From: Burkholderiaceae bacterium
GTDB lineage: Bacteria > Pseudomonadota > Gammaproteobacteria > Burkholderiales > Burkholderiaceae
Assembly (NCBI GenBank): GCA_947472645.1
Contig: CANJBQ010000014.1
Span: 1-56,555, forward strand
Direction: 5' to 3'
Length of the DNA stretch: 56,555 nucleotides
The translations under genes were made by a program, and so were the position numbers. Shown piece after piece: positions 16,134 to 24,867 of this stretch; the stretch's first letter is position 1, and the number at the start of each line of letters is the position of its first letter. The notes below the pieces were generated by a model. The model was not told the DNA's origin, did not search any database, and saw nothing but the letters and a program-made list of their open reading frames with translations.

Positions 16134-17247
16134 TCACCGGCTTTACAGAAGTTAATTGACGCAAAGCGGGATACTCATCAGAGCTCTCTACCCATTCCTT
16201 AACACGAACAGCATCAGCAAATCGTGATTGACTTCCCATAGAATCCAAAAATACCATCGTAAAAACTTTATTGTTAATAGTGGCCATCAATACTAAACAT
16301 CTTCCAGCCTCCGATATATACCCCGTTTTTTGAATCAATATTTCCATATCACCAGAACGTACTAAACGATTACTATTTAAAAAAGTTTGTTCACGACGAT
16401 TAATTTCTTTGACATGACTTGGCGTTGTTGTGAACTGTTTGATGAGTGGATATTGATATGCGGCTTGTATCATAATGGCTAAATCTTCAGCAGTAGCAAC
16501 GTTTTTACTAGTTAAACCTGTCGGATCAGAAAAAGATGAGTTTTTCATACCAATCTCTTTAGCCTTCATATTTAGTGCCACCATAAATGCAGTAATACCT
16601 CCAGGATAATTTCTTCCAAGAGTATATGCAGCACGGTTTTCTGAAGACATTAAAGCAAGTAACAAGGCCTCTCTTCGCGTAAGAGTAGTGCCCTTTATCA
16701 GACGTGAATGATGATAAATAGCAGCATCCTCATCATTAATTTCAAGCTCTTCATCCAGAGGCAACTTCGCATCTAATACTATCATCGCAGTTAATAATTT
16801 AGTAATCGACGCAATCGGTAAAACGATTTGAGAATTTTTATCAAAGATGACGCGCTGATTTTGTTGCTCAACAACTATCGAAGCATTTGACTTTAAGTTA
16901 AGCTCATCTGATTTTTTACTTAACCCTAGAGCTGTTCCCTTTGACACTCGAGATGGAGCAGGCTCAGCCACTCTATTTCTAGGCATCACAGTGGTTCTTA
17001 CTTCTCGATTATTTTTAGGGGATTTCATTCGTTTTTTGGATCGATCCTCTGCCCCGACTATTTTTATAACTTTCGATGTTTGACTTTCTTTATTTGACTT
17101 AGCACTTTTACTAGGTTTATTTTTTTCTGATTGAATATTCTTTTTTACAGCAGTCTCATCATTAGATTTGGCTTGGGCAATCATCAAATGCATCGCGGCA
17201 AATAAACACAGCAACAGACTAAGAAAAGAAAAAGGAATTTTATACAT
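16126..17247 (-). CDS. pbpG: D-alanyl-D-alanine endopeptidase (PBP7-like, S11)
   Basis: This 373-residue exported protein is a low-molecular-weight penicillin-binding protein. A signal peptide occupies residues 1-26. Residues 27-115 form a Lys/Ser/Asn-rich linker with low complexity. The S11 peptidase domain carries SITK (147-150, nucleophile Ser147), SEN (202-204) and KTG near residue 300. These enzymes cut D-Ala-meso-diaminopimelate crosslinks during wall growth. The long basic linker is unusual compared with E. coli PBP7 and might bind the wall or the outer membrane. It is 32 bases downstream of the EamA transporter gene and convergent with the ModA-like gene. Confidence 0.92.
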   Translation of the reverse strand: MYKIPFSFLSLLLCLFAAMHLMIAQAKSNDETAVKKNIQSEKNKPSKSAKSNKESQTSKVIKIVGAEDRSKKRMKSPKNNREVRTTVMPRNRVAEPAPSRVSKGTALGLSKKSDELNLKSNASIVVEQQNQRVIFDKNSQIVLPIASITKLLTAMIVLDAKLPLDEELEINDEDAAIYHHSRLIKGTTLTRREALLLALMSSENRAAYTLGRNYPGGITAFMVALNMKAKEIGMKNSSFSDPTGLTSKNVATAEDLAIMIQAAYQYPLIKQFTTTPSHVKEINRREQTFLNSNRLVRSGDMEILIQKTGYISEAGRCLVLMATINNKVFTMVFLDSMGSQSRFADAVRVKEWVESSDEYPALRQLTSVKPVIN

Positions 17248-17279
17248 AGGCTAGAAAAGGAAAAACATCATAGAAGTTA

Positions 17280-18179
17280 TTATTTTATAACTTTCGTTTG
17301 ACGCTGAAACATTTGTAAAGAGATAGGTTGATTCACTAGCAAAACCCCTAAAGAGGTAATCACTGTCCCAAGCACAATCAAGGGTGTTAAAGACTCCCTA
17401 AAGAATAACCACGCTAAAATTGCAGTTGTTGGAGGGGTCAAATACATCAAACTACTGACCTTCGTGGCATCACCCTGACGAATCAATATGAAGAGCAAAC
17501 TGACCGCACCAATTGAAATGAAAAGAATGGCCCAGACTAGAGAAACAATTAATTCTGAGTTCCATTCAATCTGTCGTGTTTCAATGGCAAATGCAAAAAT
17601 AACCGATAAAACAGCACTTGCGGCAAATTGAATAAAGGAACCCATACGTAAATCAAATGAAGAACAATACCTGCGTTGATACAAGGTACCAATGGTAATC
17701 GAAATTAAAGCGAAAACATTCCAAATAATATTGTCAAAAGTCACACCAATACCATCAATTTTTACATATAAAACCAGAATAATCCCTAACATTCCTAAAA
17801 ACAGTCCTAACCATTGACGTGAATTAATTTTCTCAGCGACAAAATATGCCAAAACAGCTGTTAATAAGGGCTGCGCGCCAACAATTAAAGAACATAATCC
17901 AGCTGGCATGCCAGCTCTTACCGAAGTCCAAACACCACCGAGATATCCAAACTGTATCAAACTTCCGGCAATAACAATATGAAATATTTCATGACGGTTC
18001 GGCCAAGGAATTTTTTTCCATAAAATAATTGGCAACATGAAAATACATACCCCAAGAAATCTGAGAGATAAATACGTCATTGGCTCTGCATAGGGCATAC
18101 CCATCCGAGCCACAATAAATCCTGAACTCCAAATCAGAATAAAGGTAGGGTAGATCCAGATTGTATTTTTATTTACCAT
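17280..18179 (-). CDS. EamA/DMT family transporter
   Basis: This 299-residue protein has ten predicted membrane helices in two EamA repeats, the layout of drug/metabolite transporter family carriers such as RhtA or YdcZ-type exporters. The first repeat starts WIYPTFILIWSSGFI; the second lies around residues 150-285 and contains the YLTPPTTAILAW segment. The C-terminal tail is short and basic. It overlaps the deacetylase-family gene by 7 bases, so the two are probably translated together. The substrate cannot be assigned. Confidence 0.9.
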   Translation of the reverse strand: MVNKNTIWIYPTFILIWSSGFIVARMGMPYAEPMTYLSLRFLGVCIFMLPIILWKKIPWPNRHEIFHIVIAGSLIQFGYLGGVWTSVRAGMPAGLCSLIVGAQPLLTAVLAYFVAEKINSRQWLGLFLGMLGIILVLYVKIDGIGVTFDNIIWNVFALISITIGTLYQRRYCSSFDLRMGSFIQFAASAVLSVIFAFAIETRQIEWNSELIVSLVWAILFISIGAVSLLFILIRQGDATKVSSLMYLTPPTTAILAWLFFRESLTPLIVLGTVITSLGVLLVNQPISLQMFQRQTKVIK

Positions 18180-19081
18180 TGGTAAGCGATCGCTGTTCTT
18201 ATAGTCTGTGCATGTATCGCAACTGTATCTTCAATGGTTTTTCCATATCCACCAGCCATTACAATTGAAACAGGTATTCTTCTATCAAAGCACCATTGTA
18301 GTACCTTCTCATCCCTTAAACGTAAACCTTCTTTGGAAAGGCATAATCGTCCCAAGCGATCACCTTCGTAAGGATCAGCCCCCGCCAAAAAAATCACAAA
18401 CTCTGCAGAAAACACTTTTTCCAACTCTGCTAAGCCGTCACTCAATGCCTGCAAATATTCAATATCTTCACACCCATCCATTAAGGCAATATCTAAATCA
18501 CTCCGTTCTTTACGAAATGGGAAATTTTTTTCACCATGCATTGAAAATGTAAACACGCTCAGATCATCTTGCATGATAGATGCCGTCCCATTACCTTGAT
18601 GAACGTCTAAGTCAATAATTGCAACTCGTAATTGACGACCCAAATGAGATTTCATTCTCTCTTGTATTTTTTTTGCAGCAATCGCTGCATCATTAAACAC
18701 ACAAAATCCACTCCCTTTATCTGCATATGAATGATGTGTTCCTCCTGCTAAATTAATGGCTACCCCAAATTTCCAAGCTGACATCGTTGCTGCAATCGTT
18801 GCACCTGCAGAACGACGTGAGCGTATCACCATCAACTCACTCCAAGGAAACCCGATTTCCCTTTGTTCACTTGGAGATAATTCACCATGAATCACCTTAT
18901 CAACGTAATGAGAATCATGCACTAAAAGTAAATCCTCCATCGTTGCTAGTGGTGCTTCTTGTAATTCCACATCAATATATGAAGAAACTTCATCCCGTAA
19001 AAGTTGATATTTCGACATTGGAAAACGATGTCCTGCAGGAAGTGGCAACACAAAATGGTCGGTGTAAAAAAGTTGTAACAT
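18173..19081 (-). CDS. Histone deacetylase-family hydrolase
   Basis: This 302-residue protein belongs to the class I/IV-like arginase-deacetylase superfamily (PF00850). Visible catalytic features are the His pair in GGTHHSYAD, the zinc ligands Asp and His in DLDVHQGNG, the second zinc Asp in AGADPYEGD, and the transition-state Tyr in MAGGYG. Bacterial members remove acyl groups from small molecules such as acetylpolyamines, or from proteins including acetyl-CoA synthetase (AcuC). The short length and overlap with an exporter gene fit a small-molecule role, but that is inference. It is divergent from the phasin gene. Confidence 0.9.
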   Translation of the reverse strand: MLQLFYTDHFVLPLPAGHRFPMSKYQLLRDEVSSYIDVELQEAPLATMEDLLLVHDSHYVDKVIHGELSPSEQREIGFPWSELMVIRSRRSAGATIAATMSAWKFGVAINLAGGTHHSYADKGSGFCVFNDAAIAAKKIQERMKSHLGRQLRVAIIDLDVHQGNGTASIMQDDLSVFTFSMHGEKNFPFRKERSDLDIALMDGCEDIEYLQALSDGLAELEKVFSAEFVIFLAGADPYEGDRLGRLCLSKEGLRLRDEKVLQWCFDRRIPVSIVMAGGYGKTIEDTVAIHAQTIRTAIAYQW

Positions 19082-19258
19082 GGGATTGGTGAATTGATAT
19101 GATTTAGAATGCTTTTTACACCATTATTCTAATAGAGTTAGGCTATCAGCTTTATTAGCTATTTATTAAAAATTGAGATATTGTCAATTCAGTTTCATCA
19201 GAAAAGAGTAATATGAAATATCTCTTCTTTTATTACCTATTCTTTCAAAGGAATTATC

Positions 19259-19813
19259 ATGATACTGACCCAAGATCAAATCAATGCTGCTAATAAAGCC
19301 AATCTGGAAACGCTTACTCATTTAACTCAAAAAGCCTTTGATGGTGTTGAAAAATTGATGGAACTCAATATTCAAGTCGCTAAAACAGTGATGAATGAGA
19401 ATGTGGACCATCTCAAAGAGGCCGCACAAGCTAAAGATGCTAAAGAGTTGCTATCGCTGCAAGCCAACTTTGTTCAGCCTTTTGCAGAAAAAACGATTTC
19501 TTATAGTAGGCATTTATTCAATATCGCTACAGAAACTCAAAATGCATTAAATGAAATGACAAATCATAGTTTTCAATCACGCACCAAAAAACTATATGAC
19601 CTAATCAATGACATGGGTAAAAGCGCTCCAGGATCATCTGACGCCATGGTAAATATGATCAAGCAAGCAGTTGCGAATGCGAACACCGTGATCGAGTCTT
19701 CTCAAAAAGCCGTAAAACAAGCTGTTGATATGACAAGTCATCAAACAAAGTCAGCAACTGATTCGGCGCTAAAGGCTAGCCAGTCCATCTTCAAAACGGC
19801 AGTCGCTAAATAA
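19259..19813 (+). CDS. Phasin (polyhydroxyalkanoate granule protein)
   Basis: This 184-residue, helical, Lys/Ala/Gln-rich protein matches the phasin_2 family (PF09361). Phasins coat polyhydroxyalkanoate granules and control their size. The typical N-terminal pattern is visible: an opening [14 protein letters not shown], then [11 protein letters not shown], and a block with [15 protein letters not shown] strong AAGGAA lies 7 bases before the ATG. It is a single-gene unit between the divergent deacetylase gene and the convergent inhibitor gene. Its presence implies that the organism makes polyhydroxyalkanoate, although no synthase gene is in the window. Confidence 0.93.
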   Translation: MILTQDQINAANKANLETLTHLTQKAFDGVEKLMELNIQVAKTVMNENVDHLKEAAQAKDAKELLSLQANFVQPFAEKTISYSRHLFNIATETQNALNEMTNHSFQSRTKKLYDLINDMGKSAPGSSDAMVNMIKQAVANANTVIESSQKAVKQAVDMTSHQTKSATDSALKASQSIFKTAVAK

Positions 19814-19829
19814 TAATTCGAGCTAGACT

Positions 19830-20333
19830 TTATTCGTTGGCAGTATTGAGTATTGCAATACTTTGATAAGTAGGTGGCCCTTGTTCCCAAGGTCTTTTAT
19901 AAATTAACGTAATACGATAAACTCCCTGACAGTTCGTTTTTACAAACCACTCTTGTTTTCCAGGTGCTCCGACCTTACGAATACCCCCCGAGTAGTTTTC
20001 TTGAACATCGTAAGTCATGTCTTCGCGCAAAAACTCTAAACATCCACTTAATGGCTCGGTGTAACTCTTTTCCCAACGATAGCCCGTTGAAGGATTACTA
20101 ATGATTTGCAAGACATATTGACCACCAACCACAGATCGAATATTCAGTGATCCCGAATTTGGTAAAAAAATAGGAGCAATTTGATTGGGCATAGGAGTAT
20201 TCGCCAATTGGGTAGCACGAATCGTTGCTTGATCAGAAACGTTGTTTGGCAAAACATATGCTGCAAGCATACCTTTTGGAGTACACGCATTCAATACCCA
20301 TAAGGCTAAACTCAGTAAAATTAAACGTTTCAT
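19830..20333 (-). CDS. Chagasin-like (I42) protease inhibitor lipoprotein
   Basis: This 167-residue protein begins with a lipoprotein signal whose lipobox ends Leu-Asn-Ala-Cys at Cys17. The C-terminal half matches the chagasin family (PF09394), inhibitors of papain-like cysteine peptidases. All three inhibitory loops are present: NPSTGY at residues 80-85, GAPGKQEW at 122-129 and RPW at 147-149. Residues 20-65 form a polar linker. The protein would be anchored in the envelope facing the periplasm or the outside. It lies downstream of purT on the same strand, 121 bases away. The target could be an own peptidase or one from predators or hosts; nothing in the window decides. Confidence 0.87.
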   Translation of the reverse strand: MKRLILLSLALWVLNACTPKGMLAAYVLPNNVSDQATIRATQLANTPMPNQIAPIFLPNSGSLNIRSVVGGQYVLQIISNPSTGYRWEKSYTEPLSGCLEFLREDMTYDVQENYSGGIRKVGAPGKQEWFVKTNCQGVYRITLIYKRPWEQGPPTYQSIAILNTANE

Positions 20334-20420
20334 TTCTAGTTATGCCCGTGCTTTTATATCATATTCTTTATACCATGAACAATTCCACTTCGAATGGCTG
20401 AATTATGGCCAAAAAGTAGT

Positions 20421-20436
20421 TGATCAATACTGATCA
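20421..20436 (-). terminator. Weak terminator-like hairpin after purT
   Basis: TGATCA-N4-TGATCA forms a 6-base stem, followed on the minus strand by ACTACTTTTT. It lies about 20 bases past the purT stop and about 90 bases before the inhibitor gene. It may be a weak terminator or an operator for the inhibitor gene. The rest of the 20334-20454 gap shows nothing clear. Confidence 0.35.
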
Positions 20437-20454
20437 TCGTCCTTATAAAATTGA

Positions 20455-21681
20455 TTACTTTTCCACTGCCACCACTTTTACCTGACTAGCGGCTAGTTTT
20501 GCATTTTCCCGAGCTTGGTGGGTATCGACCGCGGTAGCTAAGGCCACTCCCATTCGCCGCTTAATAAATGCCTCAGGTTTGCCAAACAATCGAAGTGATG
20601 TCCCAGGAGTAGATAAAGCAAGATGGATATTAGCAAACCCAATTCCTTTTGCCTCAACTCCGCCATAAATAACCGCACTTGCCCCAGGAGATCGTAAGCT
20701 GACATCTGTTGGTAAACCTAAAATAGCTTTGGCATGCAACTCAAATTCACTTTGTGTTTGTGTAACTAAAGTAACCAAACCCGTATCGTGTGGTCTTGGA
20801 CTCACCTCTGAGAACCAGACTTGATCACCTTTGACAAAAAGCTCAACCCCAAAAATTCCACGACCACCTAATTGATCAGTCACTTTTTTAGCAATTTCTT
20901 GTGACCGTTGAATCGCTAAAGCTGACATTTGCATAGGTTGCCAGCTCTCAACATAATCGCCATTTTTTTGAACATGCCCAATGGGCTCACAAAAGGAGGT
21001 CTGTATTTTTCCATCTTGACTCAGGGAGCGAACCGTCAATTGGGTAATTTCATAATCAAAGTCAATCATCCCTTCAACAATGACACGTCCAGCATTGACA
21101 CGTCCGCCAGATGCCGCATCATTCCAAGCTTTTTCAATATCTTCTGGACCACTCAGCTTAGTCTGGCCTTTACCTGAAGAAGACATCACCGGCTTCACAA
21201 AACAGGGATAGCCAATACCTTTATTGATAGCTTCGCGTAACTCTAACAAAGAACTTGCAAAGAAAAACGGAGAGGTTGGCAAACTAAGTTCTTCTGCAGC
21301 AAGTCGACGTATCCCCTCACGATTCATCGTCAAAAATGCCGCCCTAGCAGTTGGTATCACCTCAACTTGACCCTCTTGCTCTATTTCCATGAGAGTTTGT
21401 GTCGCAATTGCTTCTATTTCAGGAACAATTAAATGAGGCTTTTCTTTTGCAACTAGATCACGCAAGGCTTTACCATCGGTCATATCAATTACATAGGCAC
21501 GATGAGCCACTTGATGCCCCGGCGCATTTGCGTAACGATCAACTGCAATCACCTCAACTCCAAGACGCTGTAATTCGATAATCACTTCTTTGCCTAACTC
21601 ACCACTACCTAACATCATGACCCGAATAGCATTATCGGCAAGAGGAGTACCAATTACAGGAAAACGAGGATAGTCAAGCAT
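20455..21681 (-). CDS. purT: Formate-dependent phosphoribosylglycinamide formyltransferase
   Basis: This 408-residue ATP-grasp enzyme makes formyl-GAR from GAR, formate and ATP in purine synthesis, without needing formyl-tetrahydrofolate. The N-terminal Rossmann part has [12 protein letters not shown]. The ATP-grasp core has [15 protein letters not shown] and later FGVELFV and SPRPHDTG. Length matches E. coli PurT (392) with a short N-terminal extension. It lies after the lpdA terminator, so it probably has its own promoter. FolD, which feeds the alternative formyl-folate route, is elsewhere in the window. Confidence 0.95.
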   Translation of the reverse strand: MLDYPRFPVIGTPLADNAIRVMMLGSGELGKEVIIELQRLGVEVIAVDRYANAPGHQVAHRAYVIDMTDGKALRDLVAKEKPHLIVPEIEAIATQTLMEIEQEGQVEVIPTARAAFLTMNREGIRRLAAEELSLPTSPFFFASSLLELREAINKGIGYPCFVKPVMSSSGKGQTKLSGPEDIEKAWNDAASGGRVNAGRVIVEGMIDFDYEITQLTVRSLSQDGKIQTSFCEPIGHVQKNGDYVESWQPMQMSALAIQRSQEIAKKVTDQLGGRGIFGVELFVKGDQVWFSEVSPRPHDTGLVTLVTQTQSEFELHAKAILGLPTDVSLRSPGASAVIYGGVEAKGIGFANIHLALSTPGTSLRLFGKPEAFIKRRMGVALATAVDTHQARENAKLAASQVKVVAVEK

Positions 21682-21695
21682 AAAAAGTTCCTAAA

Positions 21696-21728
21696 AAAAA
21701 GACATAGTATATTTTCACATGTCTTTTT
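21696..21728 (-). terminator. Intrinsic terminator after lpdA
   Basis: A 10-base stem (21696-21705 with 21719-21728, 13-base loop) ends in a T-run on the minus strand. It lies between the lpdA stop and the purT start and closes the aceE-aceF-lpdA operon. The opposite end is also T-rich, so it could act in both directions. Confidence 0.75.
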
Positions 21729-21746
21729 ATAAGTACTAAAAAAAAT

Positions 21747-23549
21747 TTACTTTTTACGAACTGGCGGTAGATCAGTACAAGTTCCATGAGCAACCTCAGC
21801 CGCTAATCCTACAGATTCACCAAGCGTAGGATGCGGATGAATCGTTTTACCAATATCCACCATATCGGCACCCATCTCAATCGCCAAACATACTTCACCA
21901 ATTAAATCACCAGCATTGGTTCCAACGATACCTCCTCCGATAATACGATGTGATGTCTCGTCAAAAATTAACTTTGTAAATCCTTCACTACGACCATTAG
22001 CGATCGCTCTACCACTTGCCGCCCAAGGAAATAGCCCTTTTTTATAAGCGATACCTTGAGCTTTACATTGCTCTTCCGTAAGTCCAGCCCAAGCAACTTC
22101 AGGATCTGTATAAGCGACGGACGGGATTTGCTTAACATCAAAGTAAGATTTCTCACCAAAAGCAGCTTCTGCTGCAACATGTCCCTCATGCACCGCTTTA
22201 TGTGCCAACATGGGTTGACCAACAATATCTCCAATCGCGAAAACATGCGAAACATTCGTTCTCATTTGCTGATCGACTGGGATAAAACCACGCCCATCTA
22301 CAGTCACTCCAGATGCAGCCGCGTTAATTTTTTGGCCGTTCGGTATACGTCCAACAGCAACGAGCACCAAGTCGTAACATTGTTTTTCTGCAGGCGCTTT
22401 AGCACCCTCAAACTTTATCCAGATGCCATCTTTTTTCGCTTCTGCCGAGGCCGCTTTAGTGCCTAACATGACTTGATGGAAACGATGAAGATTCATCTTT
22501 TCCCAAACTTTAACCAGGTCACGGTCTGCGCCGGCCATGAGGCCATCAGTCAACTCCACTATATCAATTTGCGATCCAAGTGCACTATATACAGTAGCCA
22601 TTTCCAAACCAATAATTCCACCACCAATGACAAGCATCCGTTTAGGAATAGATTTCAGTTCTAAAGCACCAGTACTATCAACAATCCGAGGATCGACCGG
22701 CAAAAAAGGTAAGACGACTGACTGACTACCTGCAGCAATGATGATTTTTTCAAAACGAATCACCTCTTTTTTACCAGTCAAATCCCAACCAGTACCTTCA
22801 GTTTGTTGTAACTCAATATGGTTTGCATCAATAAAGCTTCCAACACCTCTTAATACTCTTACCTTTCGTGCCTTTGCCATTCCAGCAAGACCAGTTGTCA
22901 ACTGTCCAATGACGCCCTCTTTATGTTTTCTGAGTTGCACGAGATCAATATTAGGACTGCCAAAACTAACACCATGTTTAGACATGGCCTTTACTTCCTC
23001 CATGACAGCTGCTGTGTGCAGTAAAGCCTTGGAAGGAATACATCCCACATTCAAACAGACACCACCTAGAGTGGCATATCGTTCGACCAAAATCGTATCC
23101 ATTCCTAAATCAGCACTACGAAACGCAGCACTATATCCGCCAGGTCCTGAACCCAAAACTAACAACTGGCATGTATGGTCTACTAAACCTGAATAGGAAC
23201 CAGCTTTAATCTGAGGCACTTCAACAGAAGACTTTACGGCGGCTGCAGTGGGTGATGAATTTAAAGTTACTGTTGAGGTAGCCTTTGGTGGCTCAGCTAC
23301 AATCGCCGCATCTTCACTCTCAATGGTCAATATTGCAGTCCCTAAACGAACCCTATCCCCAATTTTGACGTTCACTGAAACGACTTTACCTGTCACTTCA
23401 CTAGGAACTTCCATGGTTGCTTTGTCTGACTCTAAAAGAATTAAAGCTTGTTCTTTTTTAATCAAATCACCAGGTTTTACCAGAACCTCAATCACTGGAA
23501 TATCCTCGAAATCACCAATATCTGGAACTTTTACAGTTTGCAGGCTCAT
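21747..23549 (-). CDS. lpdA: Dihydrolipoyl dehydrogenase with N-terminal lipoyl domain
   Basis: This 600-residue E3 subunit reoxidises dihydrolipoamide on E2 and passes electrons to NAD. An N-terminal lipoyl domain (about 1-80) carries the modified Lys43 in ESDKATM. A Pro/Ala/Ser/Val linker leads to the flavoprotein part from about residue 127. That part has GSGPGGY for FAD, the redox pair Cys165 and Cys170 in GGVCLNVGCIPSK, GGGIIGLE for NAD, and HPHPTLGE with the catalytic His near the C-terminus. The extra lipoyl domain is known in several beta- and gammaproteobacterial E3 proteins. It follows aceF by 9 bases and ends at a terminator. Confidence 0.97.
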   Translation of the reverse strand: MSLQTVKVPDIGDFEDIPVIEVLVKPGDLIKKEQALILLESDKATMEVPSEVTGKVVSVNVKIGDRVRLGTAILTIESEDAAIVAEPPKATSTVTLNSSPTAAAVKSSVEVPQIKAGSYSGLVDHTCQLLVLGSGPGGYSAAFRSADLGMDTILVERYATLGGVCLNVGCIPSKALLHTAAVMEEVKAMSKHGVSFGSPNIDLVQLRKHKEGVIGQLTTGLAGMAKARKVRVLRGVGSFIDANHIELQQTEGTGWDLTGKKEVIRFEKIIIAAGSQSVVLPFLPVDPRIVDSTGALELKSIPKRMLVIGGGIIGLEMATVYSALGSQIDIVELTDGLMAGADRDLVKVWEKMNLHRFHQVMLGTKAASAEAKKDGIWIKFEGAKAPAEKQCYDLVLVAVGRIPNGQKINAAASGVTVDGRGFIPVDQQMRTNVSHVFAIGDIVGQPMLAHKAVHEGHVAAEAAFGEKSYFDVKQIPSVAYTDPEVAWAGLTEEQCKAQGIAYKKGLFPWAASGRAIANGRSEGFTKLIFDETSHRIIGGGIVGTNAGDLIGEVCLAIEMGADMVDIGKTIHPHPTLGESVGLAAEVAHGTCTDLPPVRKK

Positions 23550-23558
23550 GAAAATTCC

Positions 23559-24857
23559 TTAAAGAGTAACTCGACGAAAGTCGGAGATTAATTCTGCGAT
23601 ATAAGCATTAAACCTAGTGCCTAAAGCTCCATCAATGACTCGATGATCGGCGGTTAAGGACAAAGGACAAATCAATCTTGGTACAAATTGACTGCCATCC
23701 CAAACTGGCTTCATGGCAGCTTTACTGACCCCAAGAATAGCGACTTCAGGGGCATTAATAATTGGTGCAAAATAAGTGCTCCCAATACCACCAACGGATG
23801 AGATCGTAAAACTCGCCCCTTGCATCTGATCTGGTTTTAATTTCCCATCTCGCGCTAGCTTAGCAAGTTCAGTTGTTTCTTGAGCAATCTCTAAAATATC
23901 TTTTTTATCAATATCACGAATCACAGGAACCACTAAACCTTGAGGAGTATCCGCTGCAAAGCCAATATGAAAATATTTTTTCAAAATCAATTCTTCACCG
24001 TCTAAAGAACTATTAAATTCAGGGAACTTCTTCAAGGCTTTAACGCTAGCTTTCATCATAAAAGCTAAAAGAGTCACTTTGACTCCCAACTTTTCATTTG
24101 CTTTATTCGTAAGAATCCGAAAAGCCTCTAAATCAGTAATATCAGCATCTTCATGATAAGTAACTGCTGGAATCATCGCCCAATTGCGCGCAAGGTTTGC
24201 TGCAGATATTTTTTGAATTCTTGATAATGGTCGAGTTTGAATTTCTCCAAATTTCTTAAAGTCAATTTTTGGCCAAGGTAATAACTGTAAGCCATTACCA
24301 CTCGATGTTTGGGTGGTTTGCGCGGCACTTTGACCACTCAAAATACCTTTAATATAACTTTGTACATCCTCTTGGGTAATCCGACTCTTAGGACCAGAGC
24401 CCTTCACCTTAGAAATTTCAGCGCCTAGTTCACGAGCATATTTTCTGACTGATGGACTTGCGTGACTAGTGTTAGAAGTCTGATTAACCGCCACATTTGC
24501 CACGACTGGTAGTTGGATGACTTTTTCTACCGGAGCTGGCACATTCTCTTTTACTGTAGTTGCGATGACCGGTGTCTCTACTTTTGGTGTTGGGACAGTT
24601 GATGTAAGTGCTGCTGCCCCCTCTTCCAATAATAATACTAGGGTACCCTCAGATACATTGTCACCCAACTTGACCTTTAACTCTTTCACAGTCCCAGCAT
24701 GTGCGGACGGAATATCCATTGTCGCTTTATCCGATTCAAGAGTGATCAATGACTGCTCTTTTACTATTTTATCTCCTACCTTGACATGAATCTCAATGAC
24801 CGGTATCCCTTTGTAATCTCCAATATCTGGAACTTTAATTTCAATCGTTTGTGCCAT
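23559..24857 (-). CDS. aceF: Pyruvate dehydrogenase E2, dihydrolipoyl acetyltransferase
   Basis: This 432-residue E2 core moves the acetyl group from lipoamide to CoA. It has one lipoyl domain (about 1-78, Lys44 in ESDKATM), a Thr/Val/Pro linker, a subunit-binding domain (about 132-170, starting ASPSVRKYARE), a second linker, and a catalytic domain ending in the DHRVIDGA motif. E. coli E2 has three lipoyl domains; here there is one, and the E3 carries another. It lies between aceE (10 bases) and lpdA (9 bases). Confidence 0.97.
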   Translation of the reverse strand: MAQTIEIKVPDIGDYKGIPVIEIHVKVGDKIVKEQSLITLESDKATMDIPSAHAGTVKELKVKLGDNVSEGTLVLLLEEGAAALTSTVPTPKVETPVIATTVKENVPAPVEKVIQLPVVANVAVNQTSNTSHASPSVRKYARELGAEISKVKGSGPKSRITQEDVQSYIKGILSGQSAAQTTQTSSGNGLQLLPWPKIDFKKFGEIQTRPLSRIQKISAANLARNWAMIPAVTYHEDADITDLEAFRILTNKANEKLGVKVTLLAFMMKASVKALKKFPEFNSSLDGEELILKKYFHIGFAADTPQGLVVPVIRDIDKKDILEIAQETTELAKLARDGKLKPDQMQGASFTISSVGGIGSTYFAPIINAPEVAILGVSKAAMKPVWDGSQFVPRLICPLSLTADHRVIDGALGTRFNAYIAELISDFRRVTL

Positions 24858-24867
24858 GAAATTCTCC

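Noticed and set aside
16890..17170. Low-complexity Lys/Ser-rich linker in the endopeptidase as a possible fusion or frameshift
   Set aside because: The frame is continuous from signal peptide to catalytic domain, and such linkers are common in exported wall enzymes.
22738..23196. Plus-strand frame of 152 codons inside lpdA
   Set aside because: It is antisense to the well-conserved E3 core, with no family match and no ribosome site; a coding shadow.
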